Source of the DNA: Rubrobacter sp.
GTDB lineage: Bacteria > Actinomycetota > Rubrobacteria > Rubrobacterales > Rubrobacteraceae
Length of the DNA stretch: 8,195 nt
Assembly (NCBI GenBank): GCA_016781775.1
Contig: JADDPR010000430.1
Coordinates: 1-8,195, forward strand
Direction: 5' to 3'
Positions 1 to 7,079 of this stretch are shown here, piece by piece (position 1 is the first letter of the stretch; every line of letters begins with the position of its first letter). A program made the position numbers and the translations under genes. Under the pieces are notes generated by a model. That model worked only from the letters and a program-made list of their open reading frames with translations, searched no databases and was not told where the DNA came from.

Positions 1-1311
1 ATAAACACGCGCCTGAACTCCGAGGAGGTCGGCTACATCCTCGAGCACTCCGAGGCGAAGATGCTCTTCGTGGACAGGGAGTTGGAGAAGCTCGTGGAGC
101 CGCTGGATACCTCGAACATAGAGGTCGTGCGCATAGACGACACCGGCGAGCCCGGCGACCCGTACGAGGACTACCTGGCTGCGGGGTCGGCCGAGACCGT
201 ACCCGGCGTGCTGGAGGACGAAGAAGAAACCATCTGCATAAACTACACGTCGGGGACGACGGGGAGGTCGAAGGGGGCGATGTACAGCCACCGGGGCGCC
301 TACCTGAACGCCCTGGGGGTCGCGCTGGCGACGGAGATGAACGCGCGGTCGGTATACCTCTGGATCCTCCCGATGTTCCACTGCGACGGCTGGTGCTTCA
401 CCTGGGGCGTCACCGCGGTCGCGGGAACGCACGTCTGCTTGCGCAAGGTTGACTCGGGCAGAATCTGGGATCTCATCGAGTCCGAAGGGGTCACCCACTA
501 CTGCGCCGCGCCGACCGTCCAGATCGGGCTCGTCAACCACGAGAAGGCACACCGGATCGACTGGGAGGTCGCCACCGCGATCGGGGGCGCGCCGCCGTCT
601 CCGAAGCTCCTCTCGCAGTTCGAGGATCTAAACGTACGCCCGATCCACCTCTACGGGGCGACCGAATCCTACGGCCCGAGCACGGTGTGCAGCTGGCACG
701 ACGAGTGGGACGACCTTTCCATCGAGGAGAAGGCCAAGAAGCTCTCCCGCCAGGGCCAGGCGCATCCGACGGCCGACCTCGCGCGGGTGGTGGACGACGA
801 GATGAACGACGTCCCGCGCGACGCCGAGACCCTCGGGGAGCTCGTGACGCGCGGCAACACCGTGATGAAGGGCTACTTCAAGCAACCCGAGGTCACCGCC
901 GAGACCTTCAAGGGCGGCTGGTACCATTCCGGCGACATCGCCGCTTGGCACCCGGACGGGTACGTGGAGCTGCGCGACCGCAAAAAGGACATCATCATCT
1001 CCGGCGGCGAGAACATCTCGACCATCGAGGTGGAGCAGGCCGTGGACCACCACCCGGCCGTGCTGGAAGCCGCCGTCATCGCCATGCCCGACGAGAAGTG
1101 GGGAGAGCGTCCCAAGGCGTTCGTGGAGCTCAAGCCCGGGGAGAACGTTACGGCGGAGGAGATCATCGCGTTCTGCCGGGAACGCCTGGCGCGCTTCAAG
1201 GTCCCGGCAGCGGTGGAGTTCACGCAACTGCCGAAGACCTCCACCGGCAAGGTTCAGAAGTTCGTGCTGCGCGAGAAGGAGTGGGCGGGGCACGACAGGC
1301 GCATAGGGTAG
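1..1311 (+). CDS. Acyl-CoA ligase (AMP-binding, ANL superfamily), 5'-truncated by window edge
   Basis: Cytosolic adenylate-forming enzyme that activates a carboxylic acid with ATP to an acyl-adenylate and transfers it to CoA. The frame is open from base 1 (INTRLNSEEV...), upstream of the first in-window ATG at 61, so the gene starts left of the window. 436 residues are visible; relatives are about 520-550, so roughly 100 N-terminal residues are missing. In visible numbering: P-loop YTSGTTGRSKG (82-92), substrate-pocket segment LPMFHCDGW (about 123-131), A5 motif YGATES (218-223), SGD (310-312) with RDRKKD (325-330) at the hinge, and the catalytic lysine in PKTSTGKVQK (K417) near the C-terminus. 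The MFHCxGW segment is typical of the branch holding DmdB and plant AAE1/benzoate-CoA-ligase-like enzymes, so a medium-chain, branched or aryl acid is plausible, but the substrate is not resolved. The SDR gene follows 12 bp downstream, probably in the same operon. Confidence 0.95.
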   Translation: MNTRLNSEEVGYILEHSEAKMLFVDRELEKLVEPLDTSNIEVVRIDDTGEPGDPYEDYLAAGSAETVPGVLEDEEETICINYTSGTTGRSKGAMYSHRGAYLNALGVALATEMNARSVYLWILPMFHCDGWCFTWGVTAVAGTHVCLRKVDSGRIWDLIESEGVTHYCAAPTVQIGLVNHEKAHRIDWEVATAIGGAPPSPKLLSQFEDLNVRPIHLYGATESYGPSTVCSWHDEWDDLSIEEKAKKLSRQGQAHPTADLARVVDDEMNDVPRDAETLGELVTRGNTVMKGYFKQPEVTAETFKGGWYHSGDIAAWHPDGYVELRDRKKDIIISGGENISTIEVEQAVDHHPAVLEAAVIAMPDEKWGERPKAFVELKPGENVTAEEIIAFCRERLARFKVPAAVEFTQLPKTSTGKVQKFVLREKEWAGHDRRIG

Positions 1312-1323
1312 CCGGGGGACACG

Positions 1324-2094
1324 ATGGCTGTCGTAGGCGACGTGCGGGGCAAGGCCGTGCTGGTAGTGGGCGGCACCCGGGGCATAGGGCGGGCGATAGC
1401 GGAGCGCTTCGCGGAGCACGGGGCCGAGGTCGGCGTGACGGGCCGCAACGCCGAGCAGGCCTCGGAGGTCGCCGATTCGCTGACGGAGGCGTACGGCCAA
1501 CCCGTCAGCGGGCACGCCCTGGACGTCGCGGACCGGGCCCTGGTACGCGAGGTCGTGGAGGAGTTCGAGTCCCGGCGGGGCGGGTTGGACGCGCTGGTGT
1601 ACAATGCAGGCATCAGCCCGTCGTTCACCTCGGCCGAGAAGGTAGACGACGAAACCTGGGACGCCATCATCGCCACCAACCTCACCGGGGGCTTCGTCGC
1701 GGCGCAGGCCTTCGCCCGCCGGCTCATCGACGGGGACAGGCCCGGCTCGGTCGTATTTATAGGGTCGGTGGACAGCGTCGTGGGGGACCCGCGCCTGGTC
1801 GCGTACACGGCCTCGAAGTCCGGGATGGCGGGGATGGCCCGGACGATGGCGGTCGACTGGGCCCGGTACGGCATCCGCGTCAACACGGTCGCGCCCGGCT
1901 ACGTGGCGACCGACCTCACGGCCGGTTTGCAGCAGAACGAGAAGCTCCGCCAGGCCATCACCGACCGGACCCCCATGAAAAGGCTGGCGGAACCCAAGGA
2001 GATCTCGGACGTCGTGGTGTTCCTCGCCTCCGACAGCTCCACCTTCATCACCGGCGCCGTCTATCCCGTCGACGGGGGGTGGACCGCCTGGTAA
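1324..2094 (+). CDS. Short-chain dehydrogenase/reductase (SDR, FabG-like classical type)
   Basis: A 256-residue NAD(P)-dependent oxidoreductase of normal length for classical SDRs. Visible motifs: cofactor loop GGTRGIG (16-22), the Asp after beta-strand 3 in LDVAD, NAG (94-96), N119, catalytic S148, and Y161-x3-K165 (YTASK), giving the complete Asn-Ser-Tyr-Lys tetrad. After strand 2 the sequence is TGRN rather than an acidic residue, which in this family tends to favour NADP(H); that preference is inference. The C-terminus (ITGAVYPVDGGWTAW) is the standard FabG-like ending. The ATG is preceded by GGGGGA at 1314-1319 and lies 12 bp after the upstream ligase stop. Beside CoA ligases and a crotonase, a role as a 3-hydroxyacyl-CoA dehydrogenase or 3-ketoacyl reductase is likely, but fold and motifs do not fix the substrate. 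Confidence 0.95.
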   Translation: MAVVGDVRGKAVLVVGGTRGIGRAIAERFAEHGAEVGVTGRNAEQASEVADSLTEAYGQPVSGHALDVADRALVREVVEEFESRRGGLDALVYNAGISPSFTSAEKVDDETWDAIIATNLTGGFVAAQAFARRLIDGDRPGSVVFIGSVDSVVGDPRLVAYTASKSGMAGMARTMAVDWARYGIRVNTVAPGYVATDLTAGLQQNEKLRQAITDRTPMKRLAEPKEISDVVVFLASDSSTFITGAVYPVDGGWTAW

Positions 2095-2286
2095 GGGACG
2101 TACCGGAACCACCCGTCGAGCGAGGCGACAACCGAAGATCGTACTCGCGGGTGTCGCGCCCCCGGCGTTGCGTCGTGGTCGGTCTTGTGGCGGCGTGTGG
2201 TCCCGATTCAACCCGGCGATGCTTGTTGCGGGCCGCTCGCGGCTGGTCGATGGGCGGTGTACCTTGTCGATGGGGAACGACCGGTT

Positions 2287-2292
2287 AGGAGG
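2287..2292 (+). promoter_or_regulatory. Shine-Dalgarno site selecting a TTG start for the crotonase gene
   Basis: A consensus AGGAGG lies 4 nt upstream of TTG at 2297. The in-frame ATG candidates further upstream (2168, 2270 and others) have no comparable site and would add residues unlike any crotonase N-terminus, so this site decides the start. Confidence 0.75.
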
Positions 2293-2296
2293 CATC

Positions 2297-3082
2297 TTGT
2301 ACGAAACGATCGTGTACGAGAAGCAAGACGGGGTCGCCAGGATCTCTTTGAACCGCCCGAAGAGGCTCAACGCTTTCAATCTTCGGATGCATCCCGAGTT
2401 GCTGGATGCCCTGAACGCCGCTGCCGGCGACGAGGAGGTCCGCTGTATCGTCCTGCGCGGCGAGGGCAAGGGCTTCTCCGCCGGGGCGGACCTCTCCGAG
2501 GTGGTCGAGGGCGACGGCGGCAACCCCGACCTCGGCCAGTACCTCCGCGAGACCTACAGCCGCCTCGTGACGCGCATGGTCGCAGTCGAGAAGCCCATCG
2601 TCGCCTCGCTGCACGGGCCCGTGTACGGCGCAGGCCTCGGCGTCGCGTTGGCCTCGGACCTCCGCGTGGCGGCCGAGAGCGCGAAGTTCTCCGTGGCATT
2701 CGTGAAGATAGGGCTGATGCCGGACGCGGGGGTGTCGTTTTTCCTACCGCGCCTGATCGGGCTCGGAAGAGCCATGGAGATGAGCATGCTCGGCGACGGC
2801 GTGGATGCCGCCGAAGCGCTCCGCTACGGGCTCGTGAACAGGGTCGTGCCGGACGAAGAGCTCGAAGGAGCGGCGTCCGCACTGGCCTCCCGCCTCGCGG
2901 GGATGCCTACGTTGGCGCTCGGGAGGATGAAGGGCGCCCTGTACGCGAGCTTCGAGTCGGACCTTCGCGCGGCGCTGGAGAGGGAGGCCGTGGGACAGAC
3001 ATTCTGCGGCTACACGAAGGACCACAAGGAGGGAGTCGCCGCTTTCTTCGAGAAGCGCGAGGCGTCCTTCACGGGGAGCTAG
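2297..3082 (+). CDS. Crotonase-family enoyl-CoA hydratase/isomerase (PaaG-like active site)
   Basis: A 261-residue CoA-thioester enzyme of typical crotonase length, starting at TTG with a strong ribosome-binding site. The frame stays open back to 2168, but the crotonase fold begins directly at YETIVYEKQDGVARISLNRP. Seen: oxyanion-hole segment KGFSAGADL (58-66), second oxyanion segment VYGAGLGVALASD (109-121), KIGLMPDAG (137-145), and the family ending DHKEGVAAFFEKR. The two glutamates that catalyse hydration in mitochondrial enoyl-CoA hydratase align here to G115 and F135, while an aspartate (D143) sits in the PDAG motif, as in PaaG-type isomerases. I therefore favour double-bond isomerisation or a related reaction over plain hydration; this is by-eye alignment. 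The CoA ligase gene follows 13 bp downstream. The 202-bp upstream gap suggests a possible separate transcription start, though I see no clear promoter. Confidence 0.92.
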   Translation: MYETIVYEKQDGVARISLNRPKRLNAFNLRMHPELLDALNAAAGDEEVRCIVLRGEGKGFSAGADLSEVVEGDGGNPDLGQYLRETYSRLVTRMVAVEKPIVASLHGPVYGAGLGVALASDLRVAAESAKFSVAFVKIGLMPDAGVSFFLPRLIGLGRAMEMSMLGDGVDAAEALRYGLVNRVVPDEELEGAASALASRLAGMPTLALGRMKGALYASFESDLRAALEREAVGQTFCGYTKDHKEGVAAFFEKREASFTGS

Positions 3083-3095
3083 GGAGGAGAGGCGT

Positions 3096-4772
3096 ATGGG
3101 GAAGGTGGAGAGCTACTTCGAGTTCTGGCCGGTCAGGGTGCCGCGCTCCCTGCCGCTGCCCGAGACGAGTGTCTTCGACAACCTGGCGGTCTCGGCGCGC
3201 AGGTATCCGGGGAAGCCGGCGATCGTCTACTACGGGACGGAGATCCCGTACCGGCGCCTGCTGGAGGAGGCGGAGGCGCTCGCCGGCTACCTCCAGAGCG
3301 ATCTGGGCGTCGGCAAGGGCGACCGGGTGATGCTGTATATGCAGAACAGCCCGCAGTTCGTGGTCACGTTCTACGCCGTCTTACGCCTCGGGGCGGTGGT
3401 CGTGCCGGTGAACCCCATGCTCGTCGCGGCGGAGTTGGAGCATTACGTCGAGGACTCCGGGGCGAAGGTCGCCGTCGTCGGGCAGGAGCTGTACGGTAGG
3501 ATCTCGCCGCAGCTTAGCGCCGGCGGCCTGAGCAACGTCGTGGTCGCCGCCTACTCGGATTATCTCGAGGAGGAGACGGACCTTGCCGTGCCGGACGTGG
3601 TTCGGGCCCCGCGCGAGGGGGTGGGGGACGAGGGCGTCGTCCCGTGGCGGGAGGCGCTCTCCGCGGGACGTGATCCTTCTCCGGTCGAGGTCGGGGCGGA
3701 CGACATGGCGCTGTTGCCGTACACGAGCGGGACGACGGGTCGGCCGAAGGGATGCGTGCACACGCACCGGACGCTCCAGGCGACGCTCGTGGGTGTAAGC
3801 GTCTTCAACACCCTGACACCCTCGGCGACGGCGCTCTGCGTCTTGCCGCTCTTCCACGTGACGGGGATGCAGCACAGCATGAACGCTCCCATCTACACAG
3901 GCGCCACCTTTATCCTGATGACGCGCTGGGACCGCGAGACCGCCGCAGAGCTCGTGCAGCGCTACGGCGTCACGCACTGGACGAACATCTCGACGATGGT
4001 CGTGGACTTCCTCACGAACCCGAACGTGGGCGAGTACGACCTGTCGTCGTTCGAGATCGTGGGCGGCGGCGGTGCGCCCCTGCCGGCGGCGGTCGGGGAG
4101 AAGCTCTTTGACCTCACGGGGCTTCGCTACCAGGAGGGCTACGGCCTCACGGAGACGATAAGCCAGACGCACATAAACCCGCCCGACCGTCCGAAGCTCC
4201 AGTGCCTCGGCGTGCCCCACTTCGACGTGGACGCCCGCGTGGTGAACCCGGAGACGCTGGAGGATCTGGGGCCGGGGCAGGAGGGGGAGCTGGTGATCAG
4301 CGGCCCGCAGGTCATGCGGGGCTACTGGCAGCGGCCCGACGCCGACAGGGAGGCGTTCTTCGAGAGGGACGGTAAGCGCTTCTTCAGGACGGGGGACATC
4401 GTCGCCTACGACGAGGACGGATACTTCTTCATGGTCGACCGGCTGAAGCGCATGATCAACGCCTCGGGATTCAAGGTCTGGCCGGCGGAGGTCGAGTCGA
4501 CCCTGTACAAGCACCCGGCCGTCCAGGAGGCGTGTGTGATCGGGGTCCCCGACGAGGGACGTGGGGAGGCGCCCAAGGCCTTTATCGTGTTGCGCAGCGG
4601 GGAGGAGGCGACGGCCGAGGAGATCGTTGGCTGGGCGAAGGAGCAGATGGCCGCGTACAAGTACCCGCGCGAGGTGGAGTTCGTCGACGCGCTGCCCAAG
4701 AGCGGCTCCGGCAAGATCCTGTGGCGCCAGCTTCAGGAGGAGGAAGAGAGAAAGCTGGCGGGGGCGAAGTAG
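3096..4772 (+). CDS. Long/medium-chain acyl-CoA ligase (AMP-binding, FadD-like)
   Basis: A complete 558-residue ANL-superfamily ligase forming acyl-CoA from a free acid, ATP and CoA. In order: N-terminal subdomain with the VPVNPM segment (103-108), P-loop YTSGTTGRPKG (209-219), LPLFHVTGM (250-258), GGGAPLP (324-330), A5 motif YGLTET (349-354), RTGD (431-434), hinge region VDRLKRMINASG (447-458), and the catalytic lysine K540 in PKSGSGK. No signal peptide or membrane segment is evident. The ATG at 3096 follows GGGAGGAGAGG, 13 bp after the crotonase stop, so the two are surely co-transcribed. It differs from the ligase at the left edge in its pocket region (FHVTG versus FHCDGW), so this is a second subfamily, probably with another substrate, and not a recent duplicate. 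The broken GNAT gene begins 8 bp downstream. Confidence 0.96.
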   Translation: MGKVESYFEFWPVRVPRSLPLPETSVFDNLAVSARRYPGKPAIVYYGTEIPYRRLLEEAEALAGYLQSDLGVGKGDRVMLYMQNSPQFVVTFYAVLRLGAVVVPVNPMLVAAELEHYVEDSGAKVAVVGQELYGRISPQLSAGGLSNVVVAAYSDYLEEETDLAVPDVVRAPREGVGDEGVVPWREALSAGRDPSPVEVGADDMALLPYTSGTTGRPKGCVHTHRTLQATLVGVSVFNTLTPSATALCVLPLFHVTGMQHSMNAPIYTGATFILMTRWDRETAAELVQRYGVTHWTNISTMVVDFLTNPNVGEYDLSSFEIVGGGGAPLPAAVGEKLFDLTGLRYQEGYGLTETISQTHINPPDRPKLQCLGVPHFDVDARVVNPETLEDLGPGQEGELVISGPQVMRGYWQRPDADREAFFERDGKRFFRTGDIVAYDEDGYFFMVDRLKRMINASGFKVWPAEVESTLYKHPAVQEACVIGVPDEGRGEAPKAFIVLRSGEEATAEEIVGWAKEQMAAYKYPREVEFVDALPKSGSGKILWRQLQEEEERKLAGAK

Positions 4773-4780
4773 GGGGGCGC

Positions 4781-5285
4781 GTGGAGATCCGGGACGCAAC
4801 GGGGCGGATCCCCCCGAGATCGTGGAGATCTACAACTCCACGGTCCCGCTCCGCAGCGTCACCGACGAGACCGAGCCCGTCACCGTCGAGAGCCGCAGGG
4901 CATGGTTCCGCGCACGGCGGGCGACGACGACCCGTGTGGGTAGACGAGGAGGGCGGGGACGTCGTCAGCTGGCTCGCCACGAACGACTTCGAGAATGGGC
5001 GGCCTGCCTACCACGCGACGGCCGAAGTCGCGATCTACGTCAAGGAGGGGCGCAGGGGCATGGGCCGGTCGTTGCTCGCCGAGCGGTCAGACGGGAGCCC
5101 GGGCTCGGGTTGAAGACCCTGATTGCGGGCGCCTTCGGTCACAACGGACCTTCCTTGCGCCTCTTCGAGGGTTTCGGCTTCGAGCGCCGGGCGTACTATC
5201 CGGGGTGGCGGAGCTCGATGGGGTGGAGTGGGATCTAGTGGTGCTCGGGTTACGGTTGGGACGAGAAGGAGGAGGGGACGTATGA
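4781..5285 (+). pseudogene. GNAT N-acetyltransferase (phosphinothricin-acetyltransferase-like), multiply frameshifted
   Basis: Joining three reading frames gives one GNAT of about 167 residues, normal for the family. Segments: VEIRDAT from GTG 4781; then EIVEIYNSTVPLRS through ESRRAWFRA to 4914; then PVWVDEEGGDVVSWL through GRRGMGRSLLAE to 5083; then AVRREPGLGLKTLI and GHNGPSLRLFEGFGF to 5205; then VAELDGVEWDLVVLGLRL to the TGA at 5283-5285. Junctions: one base lost near 4802, net +1 (or -2) within 4915-4930, one base lost near 5084, and one G lost in the G run near 5203-5206. The acetyl-CoA loop also looks two residues short (RRGMGRS where RRGxGxGRS is usual). An intact copy would acetylate a small amine or amino acid analogue. 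It starts 8 bp after the ligase stop and its old stop overlaps the next ATG, so it was once a normal operon member. Sequencing error remains an alternative, but neighbouring genes are clean. Confidence 0.85.
5266..5277 (+). promoter_or_regulatory. Polypurine ribosome-binding site for the zinc alcohol dehydrogenase
   Basis: AAGGAGGAGGGG ends 4 nt before ATG 5282 (its second GGAGG core lies 6 nt away). It marks 5282 as the start although the frame is open back to 5123. It lies inside the last codons of the broken acetyltransferase, so the dehydrogenase keeps its own initiation signal despite the frameshifts upstream. Confidence 0.8.
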
Positions 5286-6331
5286 CGCCGAACAGCATGA
5301 TGGCGGCCCGTTTTTACGGGGTGCAGGAGCCCTTGCGGCTGGAGGAGATCCCGGTGCCCGAGCTCCGGGAGGACGAGGTGCTGGTCAAGATCCAGGCCGC
5401 GGGTCTCTGCGGCTCCGACGTCCACATCGTCTTCGAGGGGGTGACCCCGACGGCGTACAAGCCCATAACTCTCGGCCACGAGCCGGCGGGCGTCGTCGCG
5501 GGGATGGGCTCCAGGGTCGAGGGGTGGGAGGAGGGGGAGCGGGTCTCGGTCGTGCCGGGCTTCTGGTGCGGCTCTTGCCGCAACTGCGTGACCGGCTTCC
5601 CGAACGTCTGCCTGAGCCGCAGGATCTACGGCATCCAGGCGGAGGGCGCCCTGGCCGAGTACCTCGCGGTCCCGGCGAGGAACCTCGTCCGGCTCCCCGA
5701 GAGCGTTCCCTTTACCGTAGGCGCGATCATCACGGACGCCGTCGCGACCCCCTTCTACGCACTCTCCGAGAGGGTCGCACTCAAAGCCGGCGAGACGATT
5801 GCGATCTTCGGCGCGGGCGGGCTCGGGCTGCACGGGGTGCAGGTAGCGAAGCTCCTTGGCGCGCAGAAGATCATTGTCGTCGATACTCGAGAGGAGCAGC
5901 TCGAGCGCGCGCGGTCGATGGGCGCGGACCTCACCCTGAACCCGACCGGCAGCCCTCCGGTCGAGGCGATACTGGAGGCGACGGGGGGCTTAGGGGTGGA
6001 CGTCGCTGCGGAGTTCGTCGGGCTTCAGGCGACGATCTCGCAGTGCGTCGAGGCGGTGGCGCCGAACGGACGGGTCGTGGTGGTCGGGCTCGGGGCGGAC
6101 CCCATCACGACCGTCCCGCCGACGGTCTTTGTGAGGAAGCAGATCGCGCTTTTAGGCTCCTACGGCTTCACGAAGCGGGGCATCGAGCAGCTCGTGGAGC
6201 TCGCCGCCTCCGGTCGCCTGAACCTCGAAAGCTCCATCACCCATATCTTCCCCCTGTCCGAGGTGAACACCGCGCTGAAGTACCTGCACGAGAAAATAGA
6301 GAACCCGATCCGGGTAGCGGTGACTCTCTAG
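5282..6331 (+). CDS. Zinc-dependent alcohol dehydrogenase (MDR superfamily)
   Basis: A 349-residue cytosolic NAD(P)-dependent dehydrogenase of normal length. Catalytic zinc ligands: C43 in GLCGSDVH and H66-E67 in GHEPAG; the third ligand position probably falls on D152 (IITDAVATP). The structural zinc lobe is complete: C96, C99, C102 and C110 (CGSCRNCVTGFPNVC). The Rossmann loop is GAGGLG (177-182), followed by D201 at the end of strand 2 (VVD), which favours NAD+ over NADP+. The start is ATG 5282, chosen for its polypurine ribosome-binding site and the ATGA overlap with the GNAT stop. Candidate substrates are a secondary alcohol, a polyol or a hydroxyacyl-CoA (compare 6-hydroxycyclohexene-carbonyl-CoA dehydrogenase); context with CoA ligases and a crotonase makes a CoA-linked role attractive but unproven. 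An inverted-repeat element begins 3 bp after the stop codon. Confidence 0.95.
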   Translation: MTPNSMMAARFYGVQEPLRLEEIPVPELREDEVLVKIQAAGLCGSDVHIVFEGVTPTAYKPITLGHEPAGVVAGMGSRVEGWEEGERVSVVPGFWCGSCRNCVTGFPNVCLSRRIYGIQAEGALAEYLAVPARNLVRLPESVPFTVGAIITDAVATPFYALSERVALKAGETIAIFGAGGLGLHGVQVAKLLGAQKIIVVDTREEQLERARSMGADLTLNPTGSPPVEAILEATGGLGVDVAAEFVGLQATISQCVEAVAPNGRVVVVGLGADPITTVPPTVFVRKQIALLGSYGFTKRGIEQLVELAASGRLNLESSITHIFPLSEVNTALKYLHEKIENPIRVAVTL

Positions 6332-6334
6332 CGG

Positions 6335-6447
6335 TCAGCCGTCAGCCCCCTTGTGCCACGCTCCTCCACGAGGATGCTTGCCGCTTCGGATCTGGAGGGG
6401 CGGATGCGTTTTGCGAAGCCGTCATCTTGCCGAGGGCTGACGGCTGA
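6335..6447. repeat. 113-bp element with perfect 14-bp terminal inverted repeats (MITE/REP-like)
   Basis: The left arm TCAGCCGTCAGCCC (6335-6348) is the exact reverse complement of the right arm GGGCTGACGGCTGA (6434-6447), separated by 85 bp. Each arm is itself two near-identical heptamers (TCAGCCG and TCAGCCC). The interior holds a smaller inverted pair, GCTTCG (6383-6388) and CGAAGC (6414-6419), so the transcript could fold into a long hairpin. No transposase and no clear target-site duplication are visible. The element begins 3 bp after the alcohol dehydrogenase stop and its last base is the A of the methyltransferase ATG. It could be a small non-autonomous mobile element, a dispersed intergenic repeat, or a transcript-end or processing structure; copy number in the genome would decide. 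Confidence 0.65.
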
Positions 6448-7079
6448 TGGCCCATAGCTTCAAAGAAACGGAGCGCGTCCGGCGGCAGTACGACCGGACG
6501 GCCGGACGGTACGACGAGCTTATCGGCTTTGCCGAGAGGATGTTCTTCGGCGGGGGACGGGAGTGGGTCTGCTCGCGCGCGCATGGGGAGGTGCTGGAGA
6601 TCGCGGCCGGCACCGGCAGGAACCTGCCCTTCTACGCCGGTGACGTCGGGCTCACGGCCATCGAGTTGAGCCCGGCGATGCTGGAGCTAGCGCGCGGGAG
6701 GGCCGAGATGCTCGGACGCGAGGCTGACCTACTCGTAGGGGACGCGCAAGACCTCCCGTTCCCGGACGCGCGCTTCGACGCGGTCGTCTGCACCCTCGGG
6801 CTCTGCACCATCCCGGACGACCGGCGGGCCGTGCGGGAGGCCGCGAGGGTGCTGAAGCCCGGCGGGCGCCTGTTGCTGCTGGAGCACGTCCGGAGCCCTC
6901 TGCTGCCGGTGCGCGTCCTGCAAACGCTCCTGAACCCGATCACCGTCCTCACCGAGTCCGACCACCTCCTGCGCGACCCCATCGAGCACGTCCGAAAGGC
7001 GGGCCTAATCGTCGAAGACTTGGAGCGCTCGAAGTGGGGGATCGTCGAGAAGCTGGATGCGAGGAAGCCCGTGAACTAG
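6447..7079 (+). CDS. Class I SAM-dependent methyltransferase, UbiE/Coq5-like
   Basis: A 210-residue soluble methyltransferase with a Rossmann-like SAM domain. Motif I is EIAAGTGRN (51-59), the acidic residue binding the SAM ribose is E73 (AIELS), motif II region is GDAQDLPFPD (98-107), post-II is FDAVVCTLGLC (110-120), and motif III region is LKPGGRLLLLEHV (136-148). The N-terminus (KETERVRRQYDRTAGRYD) is typical of UbiE-type enzymes that methylate quinones or lipids. The overall pattern also fits bacterial phospholipid N-methyltransferases, so the substrate is open. Only one sensible ATG exists (6447); its ribosome-binding site is weak (GAGGG about 10 nt upstream), and both it and the first base of the start codon belong to or abut the right arm of the inverted-repeat element. 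It is probably a separate unit from the CoA genes upstream. Confidence 0.9.
   Translation: MAHSFKETERVRRQYDRTAGRYDELIGFAERMFFGGGREWVCSRAHGEVLEIAAGTGRNLPFYAGDVGLTAIELSPAMLELARGRAEMLGREADLLVGDAQDLPFPDARFDAVVCTLGLCTIPDDRRAVREAARVLKPGGRLLLLEHVRSPLLPVRVLQTLLNPITVLTESDHLLRDPIEHVRKAGLIVEDLERSKWGIVEKLDARKPVN

Noticed and set aside
2232..2243. GCCGC-TC-GCGGC as a regulatory hairpin upstream of the crotonase.
   Set aside because: The loop is too small for the full stem, leaving about 4 bp; not distinguishable from background.
628..2523. A 631-codon open frame on the minus strand across the ligase, SDR and crotonase genes.
   Set aside because: It is antisense to genes with complete family motifs; its Arg/Pro/Gly-rich composition is the usual shadow of GC-rich coding DNA.
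3381..4799. A 472-codon minus-strand open frame opposite the second ligase.
   Set aside because: Shadow frame; the plus strand encodes an intact ligase and the antisense product has no recognisable domain.
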